A stretch of 64,000 nucleotides of DNA, taken from positions 434,001 through 498,000 of the forward strand of contig CP030885.1 in assembly GCA_006969625.1 (NCBI GenBank), in the 5' to 3' direction. Below, one piece after another: positions 1 to 7,804 of the stretch (its first letter is position 1; each line of letters opens with the position of its first letter). The position numbers and the translations under genes are program-made. The DNA is from Rhodospirillaceae bacterium. Lineage in GTDB: Bacteria > Pseudomonadota > Alphaproteobacteria > Kiloniellales > DSM-21159. The notes under the pieces were generated by a model that saw nothing but the letters and a program-made list of their open reading frames with translations, was not told the DNA's origin and did not search any database.

Positions 1-984
1 CGGCGCATCCGGGTCGCCGGTGCCGAAGGCCAGGATCTCCAGCGCGTTCCAGCCGTACAGCCGCTCGACGGGCGTCAGGCCCGGCTCGCCCCATTCGGGG
101 TCGATCGCGGGCGCGTCGGGGCCGCCGTCGAAGGCGAGCTTGCCGAGGTCGGCGCGCAGCTTGTTGGACAGCGGCTGCGGGCGCAGCTCGGGCACCAGGA
201 TCTCGCCCTTGGGCCCGACGATCGTCGCCAGCGCGTGCGCCAGCCGCACGCCGGGGTTGGCCAGCACGCCGCCCCAGTTGCCGCTGTGGTGGGCACCGGC
301 GCGAGTGTCCAGCCGGATGCGGAAGTTGAAGACGCCGCGCGAGCCCATGTAGAGGGTCGCCGCCTCCGGCGTCAGGCGCGGCCCGTCGGAGGCGACCAGC
401 AGGTCGGCGGCGAGGCGGCCCTTTTCGGCACGGCAGAACTCGCGCAGGCCGGGCGAGCCGACCTCCTCGCCGGTCTCCAGCAGCACCTTGACGTTGAAGC
501 CCAGCCGTCCGCGCGTCGTCAGGACGATCTGCAGGGCGGCCAGGTTGATGGTGTGCTGCGCCTTGTTGTCGGCCGTGCCGCGACCGTACCAGCGCTCGCC
601 CTCAACGGTCAGACGCCAGGGGTCGAGGCCGCAGCGCCACTGCCCCTCCTGCCCGCGCACCACGTCCGCGTGGCCGTAGGTCAGCACGGTCGGCAGGGCC
701 GGGTCCTCGATGCGCTCTGCGACCAGGAAGGGCACGCCCTCGACCACAGGGTTGTCGTGCAGGCCCCAGACGAACCCCATGGCTTCGAGTTGCGGGGCGA
801 TCTCCTCCGCCAGGTAGCGGCCCAGGTGGGGGCGCTTGTCGGGCTCCTGGCTGGTGCTGGGAACGGCGACGCGGCGCGCCAGGTCGGCCCGGAAGCGGCC
901 CGCGTCGAAGTAGGCCGCGGCGGCGGCCAGCGCCGCGCCGCGCGCGTCGGTGTCCGCTGGCGTTGCGGTGTCGGCAGCGCTCAT
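1..984 (-). CDS. M20-family metallopeptidase (dipeptidase/deacylase), C-terminus cut by window edge
   Basis: The first 328 residues of a zinc-dependent M20/M25/M40 amidohydrolase are present; the C-terminus lies beyond base 1. Visible landmarks in order are YGHADVV (metal-binding His and Asp), the GRGTADNKAQ segment with a bridging Asp, ETGEEVGS with the catalytic and metal Glu pair, and ASDGP with a further metal Asp. The start of the dimerisation domain follows (TRAGAHHSG). There is no signal peptide, so it should be cytosolic and cleave small peptides or acyl-amino acids. ATG at 984 is the first start that keeps the conserved N-terminal helix. The substrate cannot be decided from sequence. 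It stands alone on the minus strand. Confidence 0.9.
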   Translation of the reverse strand, partial: MSAADTATPADTDARGAALAAAAAYFDAGRFRADLARRVAVPSTSQEPDKRPHLGRYLAEEIAPQLEAMGFVWGLHDNPVVEGVPFLVAERIEDPALPTVLTYGHADVVRGQEGQWRCGLDPWRLTVEGERWYGRGTADNKAQHTINLAALQIVLTTRGRLGFNVKVLLETGEEVGSPGLREFCRAEKGRLAADLLVASDGPRLTPEAATLYMGSRGVFNFRIRLDTRAGAHHSGNWGGVLANPGVRLAHALATIVGPKGEILVPELRPQPLSNKLRADLGKLAFDGGPDAPAIDPEWGEPGLTPVERLYGWNALEILAFGTGDPDAP

Positions 985-1067
985 GCCCGGCAGCCTCCTG
1001 GAATTCGCGGGGACCTTGCTTTGACCCAGGCGCAGGCGCCGGTCAAGCGCCGCCCGCGATTGATCGC

Positions 1068-2345
1068 TTATCCCGTCGGCAGTACGAAGCGGGCGATCCA
1101 GATGTCGGGCCGCATGCCCGCCCGGATGGTCCGCCAGCCGACGATCAGCAGGCCGCCCTCGCTCGTGCGGGCGACGGCCTCCAGGGCCAGCCGGGCGCTG
1201 GCGCCGAGGAACTGCTGCTCGCCCAGCCAACCCTCGGCGTCGAGCGTTCGTTTCCAGGCCACCGTAGGGCCGTCCGCCCCGGCCGTCTGCGGGTTCGGTT
1301 CGGTCAGGCCCACCAGCCAGTGGCCGCCGGCACCGTCCGGCAGCACGCCGGCGACCAGCTCGTGGGCGCGGTCGCCGAAGTTCAGCTCGCCGACCGCCGC
1401 GCCGGCGGCATCGAAGCGGCGCGTCCAGCCCTGCGGTCCGAACCAGGGATTGTCGATCTGCCAGCCGCCGGCGAGCACGCCGTCGCGCCCGCTCGGCGCC
1501 AGCGCCAGCACCGCCTCCTGCGGGCCGCCGTCGAGCGGCCGGTCCCACAGCACCTCGCCGTCACGGGTCGCCCGTGCCACCCAGCCGTGCCGCACCGTTT
1601 GCGCGGCGACCGGCGTATCGGCCTCGGCCAGCAGCGGGCCGCCCAGCGCCAGGGTGCCGTCGGGCAGCTCGACCAGCGCGCCGAGGCCGCGCGGACCGGG
1701 CAGGTCGAGCGTGTTGCGGCGCAACGGCGTGCCCTCGGCATCCAGCTCCAGCAGCCAGGTGCGGGTGCTCCCGTCCGGCAGGTAGTCGGTGCCGGCCGCC
1801 AAGAGCACGCCGTCTTCCGTCGTCGCCAGCCGCTCGATGCCGCTCCAGACCGGGCCGGATGCAGGGCCGGCCGTCGGTGCGCTGCGCGGCGGCAAGGTCT
1901 TCTCCCAGAACACCCAGGCTTTCGGCGAGATGCGGGCGATCCAGGGACGCGCGCGCCGGTCATCGCCGATCGCGCCGGCAACGAAGGCGCCGCCGTCGGG
2001 CAGTGCCGCCAAGCCGTAGGCGCGGACCTCGCGCGCTGCGTCGAAGTTGCGCCACCAGCGGGTGCGGCCGCGCCGGTCCACCTTCATCACCCAGGCGGCG
2101 ACCTGGCCCGGCGCGTTGTAGTCGCGCTGACCGGCGATCAGGTAGCCGCTGCCGTCGGCAACCTCGGCCACCGCCGTCGCCATGTGCCACTTGTTCGCGA
2201 ACACCGGGCTGACCACCCAGGCCGCACGCGGTGCCGCCTCGGCCGCCGGCGCGCCGGCGGCCCGCTCGCGCACCTGTGCGGCGGCGCTGCCCGCGGTCAG
2301 CGCGACAAGCAGGCACAAGAGCAGGCCGGCGCGCGTGCATCTCAT
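1068..2345 (-). CDS. Exported beta-propeller-like protein of unknown function
   Basis: A 425-residue protein beginning with a clear Sec signal peptide (MRCTRAGLLL followed by a hydrophobic core, cleavage near AAAQ at about residue 23). The reading frame extends further upstream, but the ATG at 2345 sits exactly at the signal peptide, so it is preferred. The body has recurring blocks of the type G-x-V-x-A-G followed by W-I-A-R or W-L-L-E-L strands, resembling PQQ-like or delta-60 propeller repeats (inferred from pattern only). It is probably periplasmic or surface-exposed. No catalytic motif is recognisable and the neighbours do not suggest a pathway. Confidence 0.75.
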   Translation of the reverse strand: MRCTRAGLLLCLLVALTAGSAAAQVRERAAGAPAAEAAPRAAWVVSPVFANKWHMATAVAEVADGSGYLIAGQRDYNAPGQVAAWVMKVDRRGRTRWWRNFDAAREVRAYGLAALPDGGAFVAGAIGDDRRARPWIARISPKAWVFWEKTLPPRSAPTAGPASGPVWSGIERLATTEDGVLLAAGTDYLPDGSTRTWLLELDAEGTPLRRNTLDLPGPRGLGALVELPDGTLALGGPLLAEADTPVAAQTVRHGWVARATRDGEVLWDRPLDGGPQEAVLALAPSGRDGVLAGGWQIDNPWFGPQGWTRRFDAAGAAVGELNFGDRAHELVAGVLPDGAGGHWLVGLTEPNPQTAGADGPTVAWKRTLDAEGWLGEQQFLGASARLALEAVARTSEGGLLIVGWRTIRAGMRPDIWIARFVLPTG

Positions 2346-2443
2346 TGCAACGAGTGTAGCGCAGGCTGGCCCCAGCCTCCAGTCGGCCGGGCCGGCACGC
2401 GGGCGTCGGGCGCGCAGCACGGAACGGAGCCGGAAACGAGCCC

Positions 2444-2839
2444 TCAGACGGCGGCGATCGCCTCGATCTCCACCTGCCAGTCCGGGTGCGCCAGGAAGGG
2501 GACGCCGACCAGCGTCGAGGCGGGTTCGGCGCCGGCCAGCAGTGCGTCGCGCTGGGTCCGGAAGGCGGGCACCAACTCCGGCCTGGTGACATAGCCGACC
2601 ACCTTGACCAGGTGCTCCGGCCCAAGGCCGGCGCCCTTCAGCACCGCCAGGACGTTGAGCCAGGCCTGGCGCATCTGCGCCTCGCCGTCGCCGGCGAGTG
2701 CGCCGTCGGGGGTCACGCCGACCTGGCCGGAGACGTGGAAGCTGCGCCGCTGCTCGTCGATCTCCACCATCGGGCTGTAGGCGGAGAAGGGCTTCGGCGC
2801 GCCGTCCGGGGCATAGGTGCGGTGGATCGTTCTGGGCAT
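2444..2839 (-). CDS. RidA/YjgF-family protein lacking the catalytic arginine
   Basis: A 131-residue RidA-fold (YjgF/YER057c/UK114) protein. The family pattern is visible as FHVSGQVGV near the N-terminus, the helix with the LxAVLxxAG motif, VVGYVTR, and the C-terminal VEIEAIA. Canonical RidA imine deaminases have P-A-R-[ST] shortly before the last strand; here the corresponding stretch reads EPASTLVGV, so the substrate-binding Arg appears replaced. This suggests a Rid subfamily without the usual 2-iminobutanoate deaminase activity (inference). ATG at 2839 has a GGAAAGG ribosome-binding site; an in-frame upstream ATG at 2884 lacks one. Confidence 0.85.
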   Translation of the reverse strand: MPRTIHRTYAPDGAPKPFSAYSPMVEIDEQRRSFHVSGQVGVTPDGALAGDGEAQMRQAWLNVLAVLKGAGLGPEHLVKVVGYVTRPELVPAFRTQRDALLAGAEPASTLVGVPFLAHPDWQVEIEAIAAV

Positions 2840-2987
2840 CGCGGTGCCTTTCCGTGGCGGGCTGCGGTGGCTCGGCGCACGCACTCGGCGGGGCGCGCGG
2901 CGTTAAGCCTGTTTTAAGGGATGGGTGTCAGACTGTTCTCACTAGCCCTTCCCCAAGACGTTTCTTTTCAGTTAGGGAACCCCACCC

Positions 2988-3016
2988 AAGAGCCGCGGCC
3001 CCCAACCGCGGCTCTT
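2988..3016 (+). terminator. Strong GC-rich hairpin, possible factor-independent terminator
   Basis: A perfect 11-bp inverted repeat (arm AAGAGCCGCGG, 7-nt loop) whose right arm ends in CTTT on the plus strand. It lies in a 214-bp gap where the bases from about 2900 to 2980 are less GC-rich than the surroundings. No plus-strand gene precedes it, so it would terminate either a small plus-strand RNA or nothing. On the minus strand it is not followed by a T-run. Confidence 0.45.
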
Positions 3017-3053
3017 TCCCGTTGCGTCTCTTGCTGGCTTGTTCGCCCCGGCT

Positions 3054-3260
3054 TCAGCGGCGGCGCACCCACATGACCGCCAGCACCGCGCCGGTCAGGC
3101 CGACCGCCGGCAGGATCGCCATCTGCAGCGCGAACCAAAGGCTGGCCGGGGAGCCCGGGCGCTCGTGGCCGCCGAGGAAGGCGAGGACGCACAGCGGATA
3201 GATCGCCGCCGCCAGCTTCGGCGCCCACTCCTTCAGCCAAGCCTTGTCCTCGTCGCGCAT
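3054..3260 (-). CDS. Small two-helix membrane protein
   Basis: A 68-residue protein starting MRDEDKAWLKEWAPK at ATG 3260. It has two hydrophobic segments (about residues 16-30 and 41-64) and ends in the basic tail RRR, so it is probably an inner-membrane protein with a cytoplasmic C-terminus. The stop at 3054 and the next gene's boundary at 3296 leave room for it as a separate unit downstream of gshA on the same strand. No family is recognised. Confidence 0.65.
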   Translation of the reverse strand: MRDEDKAWLKEWAPKLAAAIYPLCVLAFLGGHERPGSPASLWFALQMAILPAVGLTGAVLAVMWVRRR

Positions 3261-3295
3261 TGCCGCCCCCCGGCTCGCTCTGCCCAGTCCGCGAC

Positions 3296-4678
3296 TCAGT
3301 ATGCGAACTCGCGGAACAGCGGCGCCAAGTCGCCGCCCCAGCGCCCCTCGTAGAGCGCCAGCTTGCGCTCGGCCGGCGTCAGGCCGCTGTCCACCGTCTC
3401 GCGCAGCGTGTTGAGGAAATGAACCTCGCTTTCGCCTGCCGAGTCCAGCCTCGCGCGCCGCTTCAACCCGGCGGCGGAGATCTCCAGCACCTGCGACGCC
3501 AGCTCCTTGAGGGTGCCGCCGCCCGGCGCCGCCGTGGCGAAGCCCAGCCGCGGCACCTCGGCGCGCAGGCGCTGATGGTCCTCCGCCGTCCAGCCGGCGA
3601 CGAGGTCGCAGGCGGCCTCCAGCGCATCGGCGTCGTAGAGCAGGCCGACCCAGAAGGCGGGCAGGGCGCAGAGCCGCTTCCACGGGCCGCCGTCGGCACC
3701 GCGCATCTCGAGGAAGGTCTTCAGCCGCACTTCCGGGAACAGGGTGGTCAGGTGGTCGGACCAGTCGCTGAGGTAGGGCGTCTCGCCCGGCAGCGCCGGC
3801 AGGCGGCCCTCGAGGAAGTCGCGGAACGACTGGCCGGAGGCGTCGATGTAGCGGCCGTCGCGGTAGACGAAGTACATCGGCACGTCGAGCGCATAGTCGA
3901 CGTAGCGCTCGAAACCCATGCCGTCTTCGAAGACGAACTGCGGCACGCCGGTGCGGTCGGGGTCCGTGTCGGTCCAGACGTGGCTGCGGTAGCTGATGAA
4001 GCCGCTCGGCTTGCCCTCGACGAAGGGGGAGTTGGCGAACAACGCGGTGGCCACCGGCTGCAGCGCCAGCGAGGCGCGGAACTTGCGCACCATGTCCGCT
4101 TCGCTGGCGAAGTCCAGGTTGGTCTGCACCGTACAGGTGCGCAGCATCATGTCGAGGCCCAGGGAACCGCGGCGCTGCATGTGCCGCTTCATGATCGCGT
4201 AGCGCGCCTTCGGCATCCAGGGGATCTCGTCGCGGCGCCAGGTCGGCGCGAAGCCCAGGCCGATCATGCCGACGCCCAGCGGCCCGCAGACCTGCTTCAC
4301 CTGGTAGAGGTGGGTATGCACCTCGTCGCAGGTCTGGTGGATGGTCTCCAGCGCCGCCCCGGACAGCTCGAACTGACCGCCAGGCTCGAGCGTGATGTTG
4401 CAGCCGCCCTGGGTCAGCGCGATCGGCCGGCCGTCCTCTTCGACCGGCGTCCAGCCGAAGTGCTCGGCCAAGCCCTCCAGGATGCCGCGGATCGACTTGC
4501 GGCTGCCGTCGGCCGCCTCGAAGGGCAGCGGCGTCAGGTCCTCCTGGTCGAAGACGAATTTCTCGTGCTCGGTGCCGATGCGCCAGCGCTCGGCCGGTTT
4601 GCAGCCGGCCTCGAGGGCGGCGACGAGCTGGGCCTTCGACTCGATCGGCGCGCCTTGCTTCTGCGGCGGTGCGGACAT
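3296..4678 (-). CDS. gshA: Glutamate-cysteine ligase, plant/alphaproteobacterial type
   Basis: A 460-residue ATP-dependent ligase joining glutamate and cysteine, the first step of glutathione synthesis in the cytosol. It matches the plant-type GCL family: IGTEHEKF at the N-terminus (ATP/Mg-binding glutamates), EPGGQFELSG, the stretch with MPKARYAIM, then TCTVQTNLDF, and SYRSHVWTDTDPDRTG. The ATG at 4678 gives MSAPPQKQ; the frame is open further upstream but that extension is arginine-rich junk. The rsmE gene follows upstream in the same direction and ubiA is divergent beyond it, an arrangement seen in alphaproteobacteria. Confidence 0.95.
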   Translation of the reverse strand: MSAPPQKQGAPIESKAQLVAALEAGCKPAERWRIGTEHEKFVFDQEDLTPLPFEAADGSRKSIRGILEGLAEHFGWTPVEEDGRPIALTQGGCNITLEPGGQFELSGAALETIHQTCDEVHTHLYQVKQVCGPLGVGMIGLGFAPTWRRDEIPWMPKARYAIMKRHMQRRGSLGLDMMLRTCTVQTNLDFASEADMVRKFRASLALQPVATALFANSPFVEGKPSGFISYRSHVWTDTDPDRTGVPQFVFEDGMGFERYVDYALDVPMYFVYRDGRYIDASGQSFRDFLEGRLPALPGETPYLSDWSDHLTTLFPEVRLKTFLEMRGADGGPWKRLCALPAFWVGLLYDADALEAACDLVAGWTAEDHQRLRAEVPRLGFATAAPGGGTLKELASQVLEISAAGLKRRARLDSAGESEVHFLNTLRETVDSGLTPAERKLALYEGRWGGDLAPLFREFAY

Positions 4679-4810
4679 GCGGGTCCCTGCGATTCGCGCC
4701 GGCGGGCCGGCAGTGGCGCGAACAAAAGGCATGCGCGCAGAAGGGTCAAGCGCCGATCCGCCGCCGCACCTGTGCGCGGCAAGCAAAGGTCGTGGCCGGA
4801 TCGCCCGCGC

Positions 4811-5563
4811 CTAGCGCCAATCCCCGGCCAGCGCCTGCAGGACCGCCAGGGCGGCGAGGCCGGCGGTGTCGGCGCGCAGGATGCGCGGGCCGAGGTTGGC
4901 GACCTGCGCGCGCGGCAGGCGCTCCAGGGCGGTCAGCTCGTGGTCGGCGAAGCCGCCTTCCGGGCCGACCAGCACCGCCCAGGGCGCGCCCGGCTCGGCT
5001 GCGGCTGCGCTCAGCGCCGCGGCGATCGGCGGCGCGCCGCGGCGTTCGGCGCAAACCAGCAGGTGCCGCTCGGCGGGCCAGGTATCGATCAGCTTGCCGA
5101 GCTCGAGCGGCGCGGCCACCTGCGGCACCGACAGGCGTTCGCATTGCTCGGCCGCCTCGCGGGCGTTGGCGGCCAGGCGCTCGGTGTTGACCCGCTCCAT
5201 CTGGGTGAAGCGCGTCATCACCGGGTGCAGCTCCGCGCAGCCGAGCTCGGTCGCCTTCTCGACCAGGAAGTCGATGCGGCCGCGCTTGATCGGCGCGAAG
5301 ACCAGCCAGAGGTCGGGCTCCGCGACCTGCGGACGTCGCCGGTCCAGCACGGCCAGCGAGGCCCAGCCCTTGCCGAGTCCCTCGAGCGCGGCCAGCCACT
5401 CGCCGTCGCGCCCGTTGAACAGCGCGATCCGTGCCCCCGTCGCCAGGCGCAGCACGGTGCGCAGGAAGTGCGCGCGGGGGCGGTCGAGGCCGAGCACCGC
5501 ACCGGCGGCTAGATCCTCCTCGACGAACAGCCGGGTCGCCACCTTCTCGTCCGCCGCTGCCAT
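4811..5563 (-). CDS. rsmE: 16S rRNA (uracil-1498-N3)-methyltransferase RsmE
   Basis: A 250-residue SPOUT-class RNA methyltransferase. An N-terminal PUA-like barrel (RLFVEEDL ... HFLRTVLRL) is followed by the catalytic knot: EKATELGC, the Glu/Arg-rich segment with AAEQCERL, VGPEGGF and LGPRILRADTA, the last two forming the S-adenosylmethionine pocket. It modifies U1498 of 16S rRNA in the small subunit. Two ATGs are possible (5578 and 5563); 5563 is chosen because GGGGAG lies four bases before it. It is divergent from ubiA across about 60 bp and lies upstream of gshA on the same strand. Confidence 0.93.
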   Translation of the reverse strand: MAAADEKVATRLFVEEDLAAGAVLGLDRPRAHFLRTVLRLATGARIALFNGRDGEWLAALEGLGKGWASLAVLDRRRPQVAEPDLWLVFAPIKRGRIDFLVEKATELGCAELHPVMTRFTQMERVNTERLAANAREAAEQCERLSVPQVAAPLELGKLIDTWPAERHLLVCAERRGAPPIAAALSAAAAEPGAPWAVLVGPEGGFADHELTALERLPRAQVANLGPRILRADTAGLAALAVLQALAGDWR

Positions 5564-5625
5564 GTCGCTCCCCGCCATCCGCTCCGGCGCTTGTCTTCGT
5601 CGTGCGCCTTCCGCACTTTAGGCGC

Positions 5626-6567
5626 ATGTCGCCGCCGCACGAAACGACCGCCGACCGCACCGACATTCCCAAGGGCTCCTGGGTCGACCGCTGGGCGCCG
5701 GCGCCGACGCGGCCCTACCTGCGCCTGGCCCGCGCCGACCGGCCGATCGGCACCTGGCTGCTGCTCTGGCCCTGCTGGTGGTCGATCGCGCTGGCCTCGG
5801 CCTGGCAGGGGCAGGCGCCCGCGCTCTATCTCTTCGGCCTCTTCGCCCTCGGCGCCATCGCCATGCGCGCTGCCGGCTGCGTGATCAACGACATCTTCGA
5901 CCGGCGCATCGACGGCCAGGTGGCGCGCACCGCGACGCGGCCGATCCCCAGCGGCGAGGTCAGCGTGCTGCAGGCGCTGGTCTTCCTCGCCGGCCTGCTG
6001 CTGGTCGGGCTGGTCGTGCTGCTGCAGCTCCCGACCACGGCGATCCTGCTCGGTTTCGCCTCGATGCTGCTGGTGGTGCCCTATCCGCTGATGAAGCGCA
6101 TCACCTACTGGCCGCAGGCCTGGCTGGGGCTGACCTTCAACTGGGGCGCCCTGGTCGGCTGGGCGGCGGTGACCGACGCGCTGGCCTGGCCGGCGCTGCT
6201 GATGTACGCGGCCGGTTTCTTCTGGACGCTCGGCTACGACACGATCTACGCCCACCAGGACAAGGAGGACGACGCGCTGATCGGCGTTAAGTCGGCCGCC
6301 CTGCGCTTGGGCGCGGCGAGCCGGCCCTGGCTGGGCGGCTTCTATGCCGCGACCACGGCGCTGCTCGCCGCCGCCGGCATCGCGGCGGAGGCGGCCTGGC
6401 CCTACTACCTGGGGCTGGCGGCGATGGCCGGGCACTTCGTCTGGCAGATCGCGACGCTCGACATCGACGACCACCGCAACTGCCTGGCCCGCTTCAAGTC
6501 GAACCGCGACGCCGGGATCCTGTTCTTCGCCGGCATCCTGCTGGCCGGCGCGCTCAGCGCCGGCTGA
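5626..6567 (+). CDS. ubiA: 4-hydroxybenzoate polyprenyltransferase UbiA
   Basis: A 313-residue integral membrane prenyltransferase that attaches the polyprenyl tail to 4-hydroxybenzoate in ubiquinone biosynthesis. Both aspartate-rich Mg/diphosphate motifs are present: NDIFDRRID at residues 88-96, and YDTIYAHQDKEDD around residue 212. Seven to nine hydrophobic helices follow the family pattern, and the N-terminal LARADRPIGTWLLLWPCWW is typical. ATG at 5626 is chosen because it starts the conserved N-terminus. A ubiD-family gene lies about 3.6 kb downstream, so two ubiquinone-type functions sit in this region. Confidence 0.95.
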   Translation: MSPPHETTADRTDIPKGSWVDRWAPAPTRPYLRLARADRPIGTWLLLWPCWWSIALASAWQGQAPALYLFGLFALGAIAMRAAGCVINDIFDRRIDGQVARTATRPIPSGEVSVLQALVFLAGLLLVGLVVLLQLPTTAILLGFASMLLVVPYPLMKRITYWPQAWLGLTFNWGALVGWAAVTDALAWPALLMYAAGFFWTLGYDTIYAHQDKEDDALIGVKSAALRLGAASRPWLGGFYAATTALLAAAGIAAEAAWPYYLGLAAMAGHFVWQIATLDIDDHRNCLARFKSNRDAGILFFAGILLAGALSAG

Positions 6568-6673
6568 GCCGCACCGGCGCCTCCGGCAGGGCGGCGCGCA
6601 GTTCGCGCTCGAGCGCCGCCGGGCTGGGTGCGGTGGCGACGGCGCGGCGGTAGGCGAGCAGCCAGTGGCGCAC
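6554..6673 (-). pseudogene. In-frame continuation of the 6674-7102 gene after an amber codon
   Basis: Directly after the TAG at 6674-6676 the same frame stays open for 39 codons to a TGA at 6554. It reads as plausible GC3-rich protein (VRHWLLAYRRAVATAP then a predicted helix with LERELRAAL). It may be the severed C-terminus of the exported protein upstream: a single change of Trp (TGG) or Gln (CAG) to TAG would explain it. It overlaps the end of ubiA by 14 bp. A small independent GTG-started gene is the alternative, but no ribosome-binding site is evident. Confidence 0.45.
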
Positions 6674-7102
6674 CTAGAAACCGGAGGCGGCGCTCAGATC
6701 GGCGACCAGCGCGCCGGTGGCGTGGCGGTAGACCAGCAGCGGGCCGGGGCCGGCCAGCGCAAGCTCGGCGCGCAGGGTGGCGTCGCGGCCGGCATCCCAG
6801 AAGCGGTCCAGGAACTGGGCGTCGCTCCATTCCGTGCGCGTCTGGTTCGGCGCCTGGCCGGCGAGCAGCACCGGGACGACCAGGGGCACCCGGCTGCGCC
6901 CGTTCGGCAGGTCGTGAATGCCGAGCGGCTGGAGGAAACCGCGGATGGCGCCCTGTCGCTGGTCGGGCCGCGCCGCGCCCAGCAGCAGCAGGCCGTAGGG
7001 CGCGCTCATCGGCCGCGGCGCGCCCTCCCACCAATAGGCGCGGTCCTGGGCCGCCGGCGTCGTCGGCAGCAGAAGCAGCAGCAGTGGCAGGAGGCGGCGC
7101 AT
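6674..7102 (-). CDS. Exported hypothetical protein, possibly truncated by an amber codon
   Basis: A 142-residue protein with a strong signal peptide (MRRLLPLLLLLLPTTPAAQ). After it come WWEGAPRP and a region with LAGQAPNQTRTEWSDAQFLDRFWD. No family is recognised; probably periplasmic. ATG at 7102 is chosen over an upstream in-frame ATG because it begins the signal sequence. It is divergent from the methyltransferase gene with only 18 bp between start codons, so the two promoters must overlap. The stop is TAG, and the frame continues as protein-like sequence to 6554 (see that entry). Confidence 0.65.
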   Translation of the reverse strand: MRRLLPLLLLLLPTTPAAQDRAYWWEGAPRPMSAPYGLLLLGAARPDQRQGAIRGFLQPLGIHDLPNGRSRVPLVVPVLLAGQAPNQTRTEWSDAQFLDRFWDAGRDATLRAELALAGPGPLLVYRHATGALVADLSAASGF

Positions 7103-7120
7103 GGCCCGTATGCTCCCGCC

Positions 7121-7801
7121 ATGAGCGGATCCGCGTCCACACCTCCGCGCGCCGGGGACCCGCACGCCTTCGTGATCGCCCAGACGGCGGTGGAGACCGC
7201 GCCGCTGGTGCCGGAAATCCGGTTGCGCCTGGCCAGCGAGGTGGTGCCGCTGTGGCAGGCCAGCGAGGCGGAGTTGGAGGCCATGGGCCTGCCGCCGCCC
7301 TACTGGGCCTTCGCCTGGGCCGGCGGCCAGGCGCTGGCGCGCTACCTACTCGACCATCCGGACGTCGTGGCCGGCAAGCGGGTGCTCGACTTCGCCGCCG
7401 GCTCGGGGCTGCAGGGCATCGCCGCGGCCAAGGCCGGGGCGGCGGCGGTGGAGGCGAGCGAGATCGATCCCTTCGCGCTCGCCGCCATTGCCGCCAACGC
7501 CGCATTGAACGCAGTGGAGATCGCAGTGCGCAGCGACGACCTGATCGGCCGCGACGCGGGCTGGGACGTGGTGCTGGCCGGCGACGTCTGCTACGAGCGC
7601 CCGATGGCCGAGGCCGTTTTCGCCTGGTTGCAGGCCCTGGCGGCGTGCGGCGCCCTGGTGCTGCTGGGCGACCCCGGCCGCACCTACCTGCCGAAGGCGG
7701 GCCTGGAGCGGGTCACCGCCTATGCCGTGCGCACCAGCCGCGAGCTGGAGGACACCGACGTGCGCAATGCCGTCGTCTGGCGCGTGCTGCCGGCCGGCTG
7801 A
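7121..7801 (+). CDS. Class I methyltransferase resembling ETFB lysine methyltransferase (METTL20 family)
   Basis: A 226-residue seven-beta-strand S-adenosylmethionine methyltransferase. The segment PPPYWAFAWAGGQALARYLL precedes motif I (VLDFAAGSGLQGIAAAKAG), the acidic motif II residue lies in ASEIDPFA, and the post-I region VVLAGDVCYERPMA and LLGDPGRTYLP follow. These match the METTL20/EtfBKMT group, which methylates lysines on the beta subunit of electron transfer flavoprotein in mitochondria and in some alphaproteobacteria (family knowledge). A related protein-lysine or small-molecule methyltransferase cannot be excluded. ATG at 7121 is the only start keeping the proline-rich but short N-terminus. 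Confidence 0.75.
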   Translation: MSGSASTPPRAGDPHAFVIAQTAVETAPLVPEIRLRLASEVVPLWQASEAELEAMGLPPPYWAFAWAGGQALARYLLDHPDVVAGKRVLDFAAGSGLQGIAAAKAGAAAVEASEIDPFALAAIAANAALNAVEIAVRSDDLIGRDAGWDVVLAGDVCYERPMAEAVFAWLQALAACGALVLLGDPGRTYLPKAGLERVTAYAVRTSRELEDTDVRNAVVWRVLPAG

Positions 7802-7804
7802 GCG

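Noticed and set aside
235..5512. Long plus-strand open frames (over 500 codons) antisense to the peptidase, propeller, gshA and rsmE genes
   Set aside because: They are products of high GC: arginine- and alanine-rich, without family motifs, and they exactly shadow well-recognised genes on the other strand.
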